The notes under the pieces are model-generated. The model saw only the letters and a program-made list of their open reading frames with translations. It was not told the DNA's origin and did no database searches. From NCBI GenBank assembly GCA_026645875.1, contig JAPKMQ010000007.1, positions 1 to 34,965 of the forward strand: 34,965 nucleotides of DNA, in the 5' to 3' direction. Below, in pieces: positions 1 to 7,879 of this stretch (position 1 is the first letter of the stretch; each line of letters begins with the position of its first letter). Made by a program: the position numbers and the translations under genes. Source of the stretch: Longilinea sp. Its GTDB lineage: Bacteria; Chloroflexota; Anaerolineae; Anaerolineales; Anaerolineaceae.

Positions 1-438
1 CAGAAGACGGTGCTTTCATTCGTCCTATATGGAGACCCGCTTGCATCCGCCGATCTGGCTGCCAGGCAGTCCAAGCAAGCCTTGCGGTTGAAAATCGGGC
101 TCCCGATTAAAACCGTGGCTGATCAATCCCTTTCGTCCGATTCACCGGCGGCGATCCAATCCGAGTGGATTCCTTACGCCAAAAAATCCGTGGAAGCTTA
201 CCTGCCAGGGTTGGATGACTCTAATGTGCAGGTACACCTGCAACGGCCCGCCGCGAACCCGGATCTGACCACGGCGCAAAAGGTGGGTTGGAGCCACAAG
301 AAATCTGTGAGCGTTCCAGACCGATATGTGGTTACGATCACCAAATCGGTGCCTACGGCTCGAAAAGAGCATACCCATTACGCCCGGGTGACGCTTGACC
401 AAAATGGAAAGATGGTAAAACTGGCAATTTCTCGATGA
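1..438 (+). CDS. C-terminal part of a protein, possibly C25/caspase-like (5' end outside window)
   Basis: The reading frame is open from base 1 and runs to the TGA at 436-438, so the gene starts upstream; the GTG at 10 is an internal codon rather than a convincing start. The first visible residues contain LYGDP, which resembles the short strand-loop closing the catalytic domain of gingipain-type (C25) and related caspase-fold peptidases. The remaining ~130 residues hold no motif I recognise: there is an acidic stretch, then a basic tail with alternating hydrophobic residues that could form a small beta-rich C-terminal domain. No membrane segment is visible. It is followed by a strong terminator at 463-502. 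The family assignment is a weak guess from one motif; that this is a real coding end is more secure. Confidence 0.45.
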   Translation, partial: QKTVLSFVLYGDPLASADLAARQSKQALRLKIGLPIKTVADQSLSSDSPAAIQSEWIPYAKKSVEAYLPGLDDSNVQVHLQRPAANPDLTTAQKVGWSHKKSVSVPDRYVVTITKSVPTARKEHTHYARVTLDQNGKMVKLAISR

Positions 439-462
439 CCAAATCCTGACCATCAGGTTCTG

Positions 463-502
463 AGCCCCCTTTCACCTCCAGAAAGGGGGCTTCCGTTTTT
501 TT
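463..502 (+). terminator. Rho-independent terminator after the first gene
   Basis: A perfect 11-bp stem pairs 463-473 with 481-491 across a 7-base loop and is followed by a run of seven T. It lies 25 bases after the stop of the first gene and separates it from the alaS promoter. Confidence 0.92.
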
Positions 503-514
503 CATGGATTCTTA

Positions 515-543
515 TTGATTCATTGGATTAGCTCGCTTATAAT
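515..543 (+). promoter_or_regulatory. Sigma-70-type promoter of alaS
   Basis: The -35 element TTGATT (515-520) and a perfect -10 element TATAAT (538-543) are separated by 17 bases. The nearest purine at suitable distance is A552, which would make the transcript start exactly at the leader helix described next. Confidence 0.82.
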
Positions 544-551
544 TTGATCTT

Positions 552-589
552 ACGTCTGTGCCGGGGGCGACCCCAGACAAAACAGATGT
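552..589 (+). promoter_or_regulatory. Structured 5' leader of alaS
   Basis: Bases 552-559 (ACGTCTGT) can pair with 582-589 (ACAGATGT) over eight pairs, including one G-U wobble at the third pair (G554-U587). Inside, GGGG (563-566) pairs with CCCC (571-574) around a GCGA loop, which fits the GNRA class. The structure sits between the predicted transcription start and the Shine-Dalgarno sequence (592-598). The pairing is directly visible; a regulatory role is inference. Confidence 0.55.
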
Positions 590-608
590 CAAAGGGAGCG
601 GTGCGGCA

Positions 609-3347
609 ATGGAAAAGTATCGAACAGGCGCAGAGATTCGCCAGGCATTCATTGATTTCTTTACTGAGCACGGGCACACGGCGGTTCCATCCTCATCCCT
701 GGTGCCAGGTGGGGATCAAACGCTGCTGTTTACTAATGCCGGTATGGTCCAATTTAAAGATGTTTTTCTTGGAACCGATCACCGGCCGTACACACGGGCG
801 GTGGATTCGCAGAAGTGCATGCGCGTAGCTGGAAAGCACAACGACCTGGATGATGTTGGCCGGGATGACACGCACCACACCTTCTTTGAAATGCTCGGAA
901 ACTGGTCGTTTGGCGATTACTACAAGAAGGAGGCCATCACCTGGGCATGGCAGTTGCTGACGGACGTTTTCGGGCTGGAAAAATCCAGGCTGTGGACCAC
1001 CTATTTCAAAGATGACAAGGGCGAAATTCCCACCGACACGGAAGCCGCTGAGAACTGGCGGCTGCAACCGGGCATCAACCCGGAGCATGTGCTTCCCTTT
1101 GGCCGCAAAGAAAACTTCTGGGAAATGGCGGAAACCGGGCCCTGTGGACCGTGCAGCGAAATTCACATCGACCGCGGGGCGGAATTCTGTGACAAGCAGG
1201 AAGTTGCCGGGCATGTTTGCCGGGTGAACGGTGATTGCGCCCGTTTCCTCGAGCTTTGGAACCTGGTGTTCATCCAATACAACCGGCTTTCTGCCACACA
1301 GTTAGAGCCCTTGCCCGCGACCCACGTCGATACCGGCATGGGCCTGGAACGCATCGTGTCGGTGATGCAGGGTGTGACCTCTAACTATCGCACGGACCTG
1401 TTGCTACCCCTGATGGAAACCGTTCGGGAATTGACCGGTCATTCGACGGCTGAGCGCGACGCGAATATTACGCCATACCGGGTGATTGCCGATCACAGCC
1501 GTGCGGCCACCTTCCTGATCGCTGATGGCGTGGTGCCGGGCAACACCGGCCGCAATTACGTCTGCCGCATGATCATTCGCCGGGCTGCTCGGTTTGGCAG
1601 CAAACTGGGTTTAAAGGAACCTTTCATGGCGAAGGTCAGCCAATCGGTCATCGAGATCTACGGCGAGGCCTACCCGGAGTTGCAAAAAAACCGCAATACC
1701 ATCCTGGAAAACTTCACACGCGAAGAGAAGCGCTTCCAGCGCACGGTGGATGCTGGAATGAGCCACCTGGATGATCTGTTGGATGAAATGCGCCAAGAAG
1801 GCCGAACTATGATGGATGGCCACAAGGCCTTTGATTTGTATGCCACACACGGTCTGCCGTTGGAATTGACTCGCGACGTGGCCCGCGAACAGGGCCTGGA
1901 CGTGGACGATGCAGGATTCCGGGCAGCCATGGACGAGCACCGGCTGGCCTCCGGCGCGGGTAAGGCCTTTGGGCCCCTGGGCGGCGAGGATGTTGATATT
2001 TACCGGACCACGCTCGAGAGCTTGATCGCCGAAGGAAAAATTGATAAGAATGGTGTCCGCTATGACCCGTATTCCGGACTTGAGGTCGAAGCACCCGTGC
2101 TCGGATTATTCCATGAGGGTGAAAGCGTCGATGCGGTTCAAGCCGGCGACGCGGTGGAGGTCATGCTGCCTAGAACCAGCTTCTACGTAGAAGCCGGCGG
2201 ACAGGTATCTGATGCGGGTTTGATCGTCTCCGCCGATGAGCCGCGCTGGGAAATCCGTGTGGATGACATGCGCAAACCCGCCGCGGGTGTGATCGTACAC
2301 GTTGGCGTGGTGGTCAAGGGCACGCCGCGCACCGGAGACGTGGCGATTGCGCGCGTCGATGCAGCCCGCCGCAAGGCAATTATGCGTAACCACACGGCCA
2401 CGCACCTGTTGCATGCCGAGTTGCACGCAGTTCTGGGCGACCATGCCCGCCAGGCGGGCTCTCTGGTGGCCCCTGACCGGCTGCGGTTCGATTTTACCCA
2501 CCCCGAAGCGATAACCCCGGACCAGTTGGATGAAATTGAGGTGAGCGTCAACCGCGCCATCCTGGAAAACCATCACCTGGAAACCGTGGTCAAGCCGTTG
2601 CAGCAGGCCATCGCTGAAGGTGCAATGGCGTTGTTTGGCGAAAAATATGCCGATACCGTGCGGACGATCTCGATCGGCAACGAAGACATCTTTTCCTACG
2701 AGCTCTGCGGCGGCACGCATGTCAATGAGACCGGCGATATTGGCATTTTCCTGATCACCAGCGAAGGCAGTGCAGCCGCAGGCATCCGCCGCATTGAGGC
2801 TGTGACCGGCCAAACTGCCTATAATCTAATCCGCCGGCGCTTCCATCAGTTGAAGGAAACCGCCGGGCTGCTGACCGCTTCGGTGGATGAAGTGACCGCG
2901 AAGACCCAGTCGCTGGTCGAGGATTTGGACAAATCCCGCAAGCAAAACCTCAAACTGCGCCAGGAACTGGTTGCGTTTGAGTTTGAGCGAAAACTAGCCG
3001 CGGTATCGCGCGTAGGTGATGTGCCAGTGCTGGCTGCTGTGCTGGGAAACGCGGACGCGGACACGCTGCGCCAGATGTGCGACCGCTTCCGGGAGAAACA
3101 TCCCTCCGGTGTAGTCGTTCTCGGATCGGCGGTGGATAACCGCCCCATGCTGATCGCTGCGGTCACGGACGATTTGGTTAAACGTGGGTTGAACGCTGGC
3201 GAGCTGGTGAAAGTGGCCGCCCAGGTGATCGGGGGCAGTGGCGGTGGCCGGCCCACGCTGGCTCAGGCGGGCGGCAAGGACGCTTCAAAATTAAGCGAGG
3301 CCATCGACCAGATCATTCCGCTGGTGAAGGCCAAATTAGGCATATAA
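609..3347 (+). CDS. alaS: Alanine--tRNA ligase
   Basis: Charges tRNA-Ala with alanine in the cytoplasm and clears mischarged Ser/Gly through its editing domain. The 912-residue protein has the full class II AlaRS layout: N-terminal catalytic domain with HHTFFEMLGN near residue 88 and GMGLERI as motif 3, an editing domain with HTATH (H595, H599), the zinc ligands C700 and H704 in CGGTH, and a C-terminal DHHA1 domain ending in a GGSGGGRP-type glycine-rich motif. The start at ATG 609 is preferred because AAGGGAG lies 10 bases upstream and because it begins the family's usual N-terminus; an upstream in-frame GTG at 558 lies inside the leader hairpin. Monocistronic, with its own promoter and a terminator at 3369-3404. 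Slightly longer than the ~875 residues of E. coli AlaRS; nothing essential is missing. Confidence 0.98.
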   Translation: MEKYRTGAEIRQAFIDFFTEHGHTAVPSSSLVPGGDQTLLFTNAGMVQFKDVFLGTDHRPYTRAVDSQKCMRVAGKHNDLDDVGRDDTHHTFFEMLGNWSFGDYYKKEAITWAWQLLTDVFGLEKSRLWTTYFKDDKGEIPTDTEAAENWRLQPGINPEHVLPFGRKENFWEMAETGPCGPCSEIHIDRGAEFCDKQEVAGHVCRVNGDCARFLELWNLVFIQYNRLSATQLEPLPATHVDTGMGLERIVSVMQGVTSNYRTDLLLPLMETVRELTGHSTAERDANITPYRVIADHSRAATFLIADGVVPGNTGRNYVCRMIIRRAARFGSKLGLKEPFMAKVSQSVIEIYGEAYPELQKNRNTILENFTREEKRFQRTVDAGMSHLDDLLDEMRQEGRTMMDGHKAFDLYATHGLPLELTRDVAREQGLDVDDAGFRAAMDEHRLASGAGKAFGPLGGEDVDIYRTTLESLIAEGKIDKNGVRYDPYSGLEVEAPVLGLFHEGESVDAVQAGDAVEVMLPRTSFYVEAGGQVSDAGLIVSADEPRWEIRVDDMRKPAAGVIVHVGVVVKGTPRTGDVAIARVDAARRKAIMRNHTATHLLHAELHAVLGDHARQAGSLVAPDRLRFDFTHPEAITPDQLDEIEVSVNRAILENHHLETVVKPLQQAIAEGAMALFGEKYADTVRTISIGNEDIFSYELCGGTHVNETGDIGIFLITSEGSAAAGIRRIEAVTGQTAYNLIRRRFHQLKETAGLLTASVDEVTAKTQSLVEDLDKSRKQNLKLRQELVAFEFERKLAAVSRVGDVPVLAAVLGNADADTLRQMCDRFREKHPSGVVVLGSAVDNRPMLIAAVTDDLVKRGLNAGELVKVAAQVIGGSGGGRPTLAQAGGKDASKLSEAIDQIIPLVKAKLGI

Positions 3348-3368
3348 ATTTCGCGTAGCCAATTAATA

Positions 3369-3404
3369 AACATCCTCCTGAGAAATTCAGGAGGATGTTT
3401 TGTT
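3369..3404. terminator. Terminator between alaS and the convergent aminopeptidase gene
   Basis: A perfect 13-bp stem pairs 3369-3381 with 3387-3399 around the loop GAAAT. The plus-strand side runs into TTTTGTT and the minus-strand side into TTTATTAATT, so it probably serves both convergent genes. Confidence 0.85.
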
Positions 3405-3415
3405 AGAAACTTGAT

Positions 3416-4852
3416 TTACTTCAGGTCTTCAAGGTATTTTAACAGCAACCGGACGCCAAACCCAGTTCCGCCCTTGGGACAGTATGGCAGGTCTTTCGGA
3501 CTGTCGGCCACGCCGGCGATATCCAGATGAGCCCAGGGATTGCCGTCGTCGACAAATTGCTTCAAGAACATCCCGCCCAGGATGGCGTGCCCTTCCCGTC
3601 CGCCGCTGTTCTTTATGTCAGCATCGTCGCCCTTGATGAGCTTGAAGTATTCATCATCCAGGGGCAGCCGCCATAACTTTTCGCCGGTTTGTTCGCCCGC
3701 CTCGAAGAGTTCGCCGGCGAGTTGATCGTCGTTGCTCATCAGGCCGGCTCGATTTCGTCCGAGTGCCACCACCACGCCGCCGGTTAATGTTGCCAGGTCG
3801 ATCATAGCGCGGGGCTGGAATTTCTGCTGGGCGTAGGTGAGCGAGTCTGCCAGCACCAGGCGGCCTTCCGCGTCCGTCGAAATGATCTCGATGGTGGTGC
3901 CGGAAAGCGCGCGAATGATATCATCGGGCCGGTAGGCCTCGCCGGAAATCATGTTCTCGGCTGCGCCGATTACGCCGATGACGGGCGTCTGGAGCTTCAG
4001 TTCCGCGGCGGCCCGCAGCGTGGCAATGACGGTGACGCCGCCGCACTTATCGTACTTCATCGTCTGGATGTTGGTGACATCCTTGAGTGAATATCCCCCT
4101 GTGTCAAAGGTGAGCGCTTTTCCGACAAGCACCACGGGCTTTGCACCGGAAGGTGGATTGTGGCCGGGATATTCCAGGATGATCAGGCGCGAGGGCGTTT
4201 TGCTTCCCTTGCCAACCGCCACAATTGCGCCAGCTCCCAGCGCTTCCAGGTCTTTTTCGTCCAGTACAGTGCAACGCAGCCCGGACTGTTCGGCCACCGT
4301 TTTGGCGCGTTCGGCCAGCGTTACCGGGTTGATGATGTTGGCGGGTTCATGCGACCAGTCACGAGAGAGATTGACCGCCGCGCTGATGGTCTGGCTGCGC
4401 CAGAGCGCGGTCTTCACGGCGTCGGGCTGTGAGGCGTGCAAAATTACCTGGCAGGATGATGGGGCTTCGTCCTGTTTTTTGTACCGGTCAAACCGGAACG
4501 ATCCAAGCAGCAGCCCTTCGAGTAGAGCAGGCAGGCTGTCAGCCACAGGGAATTGTGCCAGGTAGTCCACATCCAGGTGGATATTGGATACCCGGTTTTG
4601 CTCCAACCACCGTGCGAGACCGCCGCCGGCCTGCCGGAAGGAATCCTGGATGAGCTTATTGGGCTTGCCCAGCGACACAAGGGCGGTCTTGCCGTCCAGC
4701 AGCACAGTATCTCCGGCCTGCGCGCCGGCTTCGCCCAGGGCGGGCTTTTCAGCAGCCAGCTTGAAAACCACTTGCAATTCAGCGGCTGATGGCTTTTCCG
4801 GGATGATTTCAAATCGGATGAAAACTGCGGGTTCGATAAGCGGTGTGGTCAA
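3416..4852 (-). CDS. pepA: M17 family leucyl aminopeptidase (cytosol aminopeptidase)
   Basis: Removes N-terminal amino acids from peptides; a cytoplasmic hexameric di-metal enzyme by family. All ligands and catalytic residues can be placed: K245 and D250 in VGKALTFDTGG, K257, D268 in KYDKCGG, and D327, E329, R331 in STDAEGRL, each exactly 25 positions before its E. coli PepA counterpart. The family's usual NTDAEGR reads STDAEGR here, a mild change. The gene begins at a TTG (4850-4852), chosen because GGGAGG lies about five bases upstream and no ATG lies nearby in frame. It starts 32 bases after the metallophosphoesterase stop and is probably cotranscribed with it. Confidence 0.95.
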   Translation of the reverse strand: MTTPLIEPAVFIRFEIIPEKPSAAELQVVFKLAAEKPALGEAGAQAGDTVLLDGKTALVSLGKPNKLIQDSFRQAGGGLARWLEQNRVSNIHLDVDYLAQFPVADSLPALLEGLLLGSFRFDRYKKQDEAPSSCQVILHASQPDAVKTALWRSQTISAAVNLSRDWSHEPANIINPVTLAERAKTVAEQSGLRCTVLDEKDLEALGAGAIVAVGKGSKTPSRLIILEYPGHNPPSGAKPVVLVGKALTFDTGGYSLKDVTNIQTMKYDKCGGVTVIATLRAAAELKLQTPVIGVIGAAENMISGEAYRPDDIIRALSGTTIEIISTDAEGRLVLADSLTYAQQKFQPRAMIDLATLTGGVVVALGRNRAGLMSNDDQLAGELFEAGEQTGEKLWRLPLDDEYFKLIKGDDADIKNSGGREGHAILGGMFLKQFVDDGNPWAHLDIAGVADSPKDLPYCPKGGTGFGVRLLLKYLEDLK

Positions 4853-4884
4853 GAGTTCCTCCCGATGGTGAAAGGTAGATTGGA

Positions 4885-6042
4885 TCAGGAATCGCTTCCT
4901 GAGATTTCCCAGACCGTGATCTCAGGCGGGCACAGGAACCGGACGCGGGGTGCACCGGCGCCTTCCAGACCGATTCCGCGCGTGATGTAAAGGGTCATGT
5001 TGCCGAGTGAGTATTTCCCGGATTGAAAACGGCGTCCGTACAGCGACCCAGTCACGATGGCCCCCAGGCCGGGCAGTCGAACCTGCCCTCCGTGCGTGTG
5101 CCCGGATAGTTGGAGATCGATATCCAGCCCGGCAGCCTGCGGGGCAAGGTCGGGGCTGTGGTACAGCAGGATGGTAAACGAGTCGGATGGGGACTCAAGT
5201 ATCTGTCTGAGGAGCGGAAAATCGATAAACGGCTTGTGCGAGCAGGTCAGTCCAGCGATCCGAATGGCATCTTCTCCTACTGCAAGCGTCACGACATCCT
5301 GTTCCAATAATTGGATTGGCAGTCCGTCCAGTACCCGTGCCACGCTCTCCTCAAGGTCAACGGCTGGGCTGCCTTTAACGGCAAAAACACCCAGGGGCGC
5401 CTGCCAAGCCTGCATGACCTCACGTGCGGCCGCCTGGGCTGCCGGGTCGGTCAGGTAGGATAGGTTGAGGAAATCCCCCGAGAACAGGATCAAATCCGGT
5501 TGAAGGGATTTAACCAGGCTGGTCAACTGGCGTTCCCGCTCGGTCAAGCGTTCAACATGTAAATCGCCCAGGTGAAGCACGCGCAGTTTAGTCCCGGAGT
5601 GCAATTTGTTTGAAACCAGCTTTTGCCGGCTGACCTGTATGCGATGAGGCTCGATCCAAAAGCCGTAAATGACCAGTACTGTGCCCAGTACCTGCAGGAC
5701 AAGGTTGGCCGGCCAGGGCAGCAGGGCCGCCAGGCTTCTCCCGGCAACCAGCAGCGTCACCGGCGGTTTGGCGGGGCCGAACGACTTCTTATAAACCGGT
5801 AAAAGCGCCAGCAATGCCCAATCGAGCAGGAAAAATCCCCAAAGGATCAGACCAAAGCGCCAGTCCATCCTGGAGAAGGCGGCTGCGACGGCCAATAATG
5901 CCACCGCAAATACAAAGCTGGAGACCGATTGGATTTTTTCAAATCCATGCAAAACGGTATCCAATTCGTTATTGGCTGTTCCGGGAAAACTCCGTGTATT
6001 CGTGAAGTCGCGAACGGGGTATTCGTTGTTATCCATAATCAT
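4885..6042 (-). CDS. Membrane-anchored metallophosphoesterase (YkuE/YaeI-like) with an altered metal motif
   Basis: A 385-residue protein with three to four hydrophobic segments between residues 40 and 130, then a calcineurin-like phosphoesterase domain. Visible metal-site motifs are GDLHVE (D160, H162), SGDFLN (D190), YHSP (H295) and GHTHGG (H315, H317). The motif that should read GNH(D/E) after strand GVFAV reads KGSPAVD at 223-229, so the Asn and His normally binding metal and phosphate are absent. Relatives act on lipid-linked or UDP-sugar-type phosphoesters at the membrane; the substrate here is unknown. Two start codons are possible (ATG 6042 or ATG 6036). A promoter with a perfect TTGACA places the transcription start only a few bases upstream, so the mRNA is nearly leaderless. 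The aminopeptidase gene follows. Confidence 0.85.
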   Translation of the reverse strand: MIMDNNEYPVRDFTNTRSFPGTANNELDTVLHGFEKIQSVSSFVFAVALLAVAAAFSRMDWRFGLILWGFFLLDWALLALLPVYKKSFGPAKPPVTLLVAGRSLAALLPWPANLVLQVLGTVLVIYGFWIEPHRIQVSRQKLVSNKLHSGTKLRVLHLGDLHVERLTERERQLTSLVKSLQPDLILFSGDFLNLSYLTDPAAQAAAREVMQAWQAPLGVFAVKGSPAVDLEESVARVLDGLPIQLLEQDVVTLAVGEDAIRIAGLTCSHKPFIDFPLLRQILESPSDSFTILLYHSPDLAPQAAGLDIDLQLSGHTHGGQVRLPGLGAIVTGSLYGRRFQSGKYSLGNMTLYITRGIGLEGAGAPRVRFLCPPEITVWEISGSDS

Positions 6043-6054
6043 TAAGTATTATGG

Positions 6055-6083
6055 GGTATACCTTAATCCAAACCTCTTGTCAA
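6055..6083 (-). promoter_or_regulatory. Promoter of the metallophosphoesterase gene
   Basis: Reading on the minus strand, a perfect -35 TTGACA (6083-6078) and a -10 TATACC (6060-6055) are 17 bases apart. The -10 lies inside the palindrome GGTATACC. The predicted start is about 5 bases before ATG 6042, and no Shine-Dalgarno sequence is present. Confidence 0.65.
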
Positions 6084-6096
6084 ATTGTCTGGACTT

Positions 6097-6128
6097 AAAA
6101 ATAGCCAACTGGCGTCGCCATTTGGCTA
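6097..6128 (-). terminator. Terminator of the Flp pilin gene
   Basis: On the minus strand TAGCCAA and TTGGCTA form an outer stem (6128-6122 with 6108-6102), with an inner GGC/GCC pair, followed by five T (complement of 6097-6101). It lies 17 bases after the pilin stop codon. Confidence 0.7.
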
Positions 6129-6145
6129 AAATATTTCAGGCAAGC

Positions 6146-6292
6146 TTATATGTTGTCTACAATATTACTGTACAAATTCCCAATTGCCGGGCCTAGTAAA
6201 TACAATATAACCACCACAATGATACTTGCAAGGATAAGAATCAAAGCGTATTCAACCAAGCCCTGGCCTTTTTCTTTCAAGCTGAATAACAT
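6146..6292 (-). CDS. Flp/Fap type IVb pilin
   Basis: A 48-residue pre-pilin: a short basic leader ending in KEKG, then QGLVEYALILIL and a single hydrophobic segment of about 22 residues. Cleavage after G9 would put Glu14 at +5 of the mature protein, the hallmark of type IV pilins. The start at ATG 6292 is chosen for the strong AGGGGG site about eight bases upstream; a longer frame to 6358 lacks one. The gene is alone: terminators flank it on both sides and no tad assembly gene (ATPase, platform, secretin, prepilin peptidase) lies within the window, so its secretion machinery must be encoded elsewhere. Flp pili serve surface attachment in other bacteria. Confidence 0.88.
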   Translation of the reverse strand: MLFSLKEKGQGLVEYALILILASIIVVVILYLLGPAIGNLYSNIVDNI

Positions 6293-6360
6293 GATGAATC
6301 CCCCCTTGTTGGCAGGCATGCTGCGATGAACTGCAATAAAACGATTTACAGCAATCATAA

Positions 6361-6394
6361 TAAAACAAGCCGACAGAAAACTGACGGCTTGTTT
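6361..6394 (-). terminator. Terminator of the gcv operon
   Basis: AAACAAGCCG and CGGCTTGTTT plus an inner CAG/CTG form a 13-bp stem with one A-A mismatch around an AAAA loop (plus-strand sense); the minus-strand product ends in TTTTATTAT. It lies 22 bases after the gcvPB stop. Confidence 0.82.
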
Positions 6395-6415
6395 ATGTAG
6401 ATTTGTTGGAAGAAC

Positions 6416-7879
6416 TTAAATTTTATCTGGCAGCCAGCAGCAAAGCACCAGTTCTTTTGCGGCACGGACTTCATCCAACCGTCCCACGGGGGTGTGATGC
6501 GGCGCAGCGTGCAGGAGCTCAGGATTGGTGCGGGCTTCATCTGCGATCTTGATCAGCACATCGGCAAACCGGTCAAGCGTTTGCTTGTTCTCCGTCTCGG
6601 TTGGCTCGATCATCAGAGCCTCGTGCACGATCAGAGGGAAGTAATTCGTGGGCGGATGGAAATTGTAATCCATCAAGCGTTTGGCAATATCGAGCGCGTG
6701 AACATCCGGAGCGTCGTCCAGGTGGCCCTCCATGACGAATTCATGCATGCAGATTCGGTCGTAAGGCACATGGAAGGTGTTGCGCAGGCGCGCCAGCAAG
6801 TAGTTGGCGTTGAGCACGGCGCTCTCGGCAATGTCGCGCAGGCCGTCGGGACCATGCATGCTGATGTAATTATAGGCGCGCACCATCATGCCAAACTGGC
6901 CGTGGAAGGATTTCATCCGGCCAATCGTCTTTTCAGGGCGAACGAAGCCGTATAGCGGGGGAGTTTCCTCGTCGCCCTCTTCGATGATGTCGACAAGCGG
7001 GAATGGCAGGAAATCGACCAGGTGTTTAGCAACCCCGACCGGACCGGATCCGGGACCGCCGCCGCCGTGCGGCGTGGAGAAGGTCTTGTGGAGGTTGAAG
7101 TGCATAATGTCAAAACCAACGTCACCGGGACGGACGATTCCGAGCAGCGCATTCAAATTTGCGCCGTCGCCGTATACCAGGCCGCCAGCCGTATGCACCA
7201 GCCGGACGACCTCTTCCACATTCTGGTCAAACAGCCCCAGTGTGTTCGGGTTGGTCAGCATCAGGCCGGCAACGGTGTCATCAAGGACGGCTTTGAGGGC
7301 ATCCAGATCCACATTACCTTTTGCGTCTGTGGTGATGCCAACAACCTCAAAGCCGCTCATGGCAGAGGTAGCCGGATTGGTGCCGTGGGCGGAATCGGGG
7401 ATGAGGATCTTGTTGCGCTTCAAGTCGCCGCGGGCTTGATGGTAGGCGCGGATAATCAGGACGCCGGTATATTCGCCCTGAGCGCCGGCAGACGGTTGCA
7501 GTGTTACCCCGGCCATGCCGCAAATTTCAGCCAGCCAGAGCTGCAGTTCGTACATCATGGCCAGGTTGCCCTGGACGGTCTCAACCGGCTGCAACGGATG
7601 CGAGAACGCAAAACCGGGAAGCCGGGCAACCTCTTCGTTGATCTTCGGGTTGTATTTCATGGTGCAGGAGCCCAATGGGTAATACCCCGAGTCGATCGAG
7701 TAGTTCAGGTGTGAGAGGTTGGTGAAATGGCGGATGACATCCAATTCGGCAACTTCCGGCATCGGCAGCTCATCGCGGATGAGACCTTCAGGCAGGGCGG
7801 TCTCTGGCACGTCGCAAGCCGGGAAGCGGAACCCAATGCGGTCCTGCGAGGAAATTTCGTAAATCGTGGGCTCAGCCAT
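6416..7879 (-). CDS. gcvPB: Glycine dehydrogenase (decarboxylating) subunit 2
   Basis: Half of the heteromeric P protein of the glycine cleavage system; with GcvPA it decarboxylates glycine and loads the aminomethyl group on the lipoyl arm of GcvH. The 487-residue protein carries the pyridoxal phosphate lysine (K265) in NLHKTFSTPHGGGG and the usual substrate-loop motif SAHGTNPATS. The start ATG lies inside the last codons of gcvPA (8-base overlap) with GGAGGTG just upstream, so the two subunits are translationally coupled. Last gene of the operon, followed by a terminator. Confidence 0.97.
   Translation of the reverse strand: MAEPTIYEISSQDRIGFRFPACDVPETALPEGLIRDELPMPEVAELDVIRHFTNLSHLNYSIDSGYYPLGSCTMKYNPKINEEVARLPGFAFSHPLQPVETVQGNLAMMYELQLWLAEICGMAGVTLQPSAGAQGEYTGVLIIRAYHQARGDLKRNKILIPDSAHGTNPATSAMSGFEVVGITTDAKGNVDLDALKAVLDDTVAGLMLTNPNTLGLFDQNVEEVVRLVHTAGGLVYGDGANLNALLGIVRPGDVGFDIMHFNLHKTFSTPHGGGGPGSGPVGVAKHLVDFLPFPLVDIIEEGDEETPPLYGFVRPEKTIGRMKSFHGQFGMMVRAYNYISMHGPDGLRDIAESAVLNANYLLARLRNTFHVPYDRICMHEFVMEGHLDDAPDVHALDIAKRLMDYNFHPPTNYFPLIVHEALMIEPTETENKQTLDRFADVLIKIADEARTNPELLHAAPHHTPVGRLDEVRAAKELVLCCWLPDKI

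Noticed and set aside
544-608. T-box riboswitch upstream of alaS
   Set aside because: The leader is under 60 bases and has no T-box sequence or specifier stem.
3540-4871. Several plus-strand open frames opposite pepA
   Set aside because: They are antisense shadows of a fully conserved enzyme gene, without ribosome sites or motifs.
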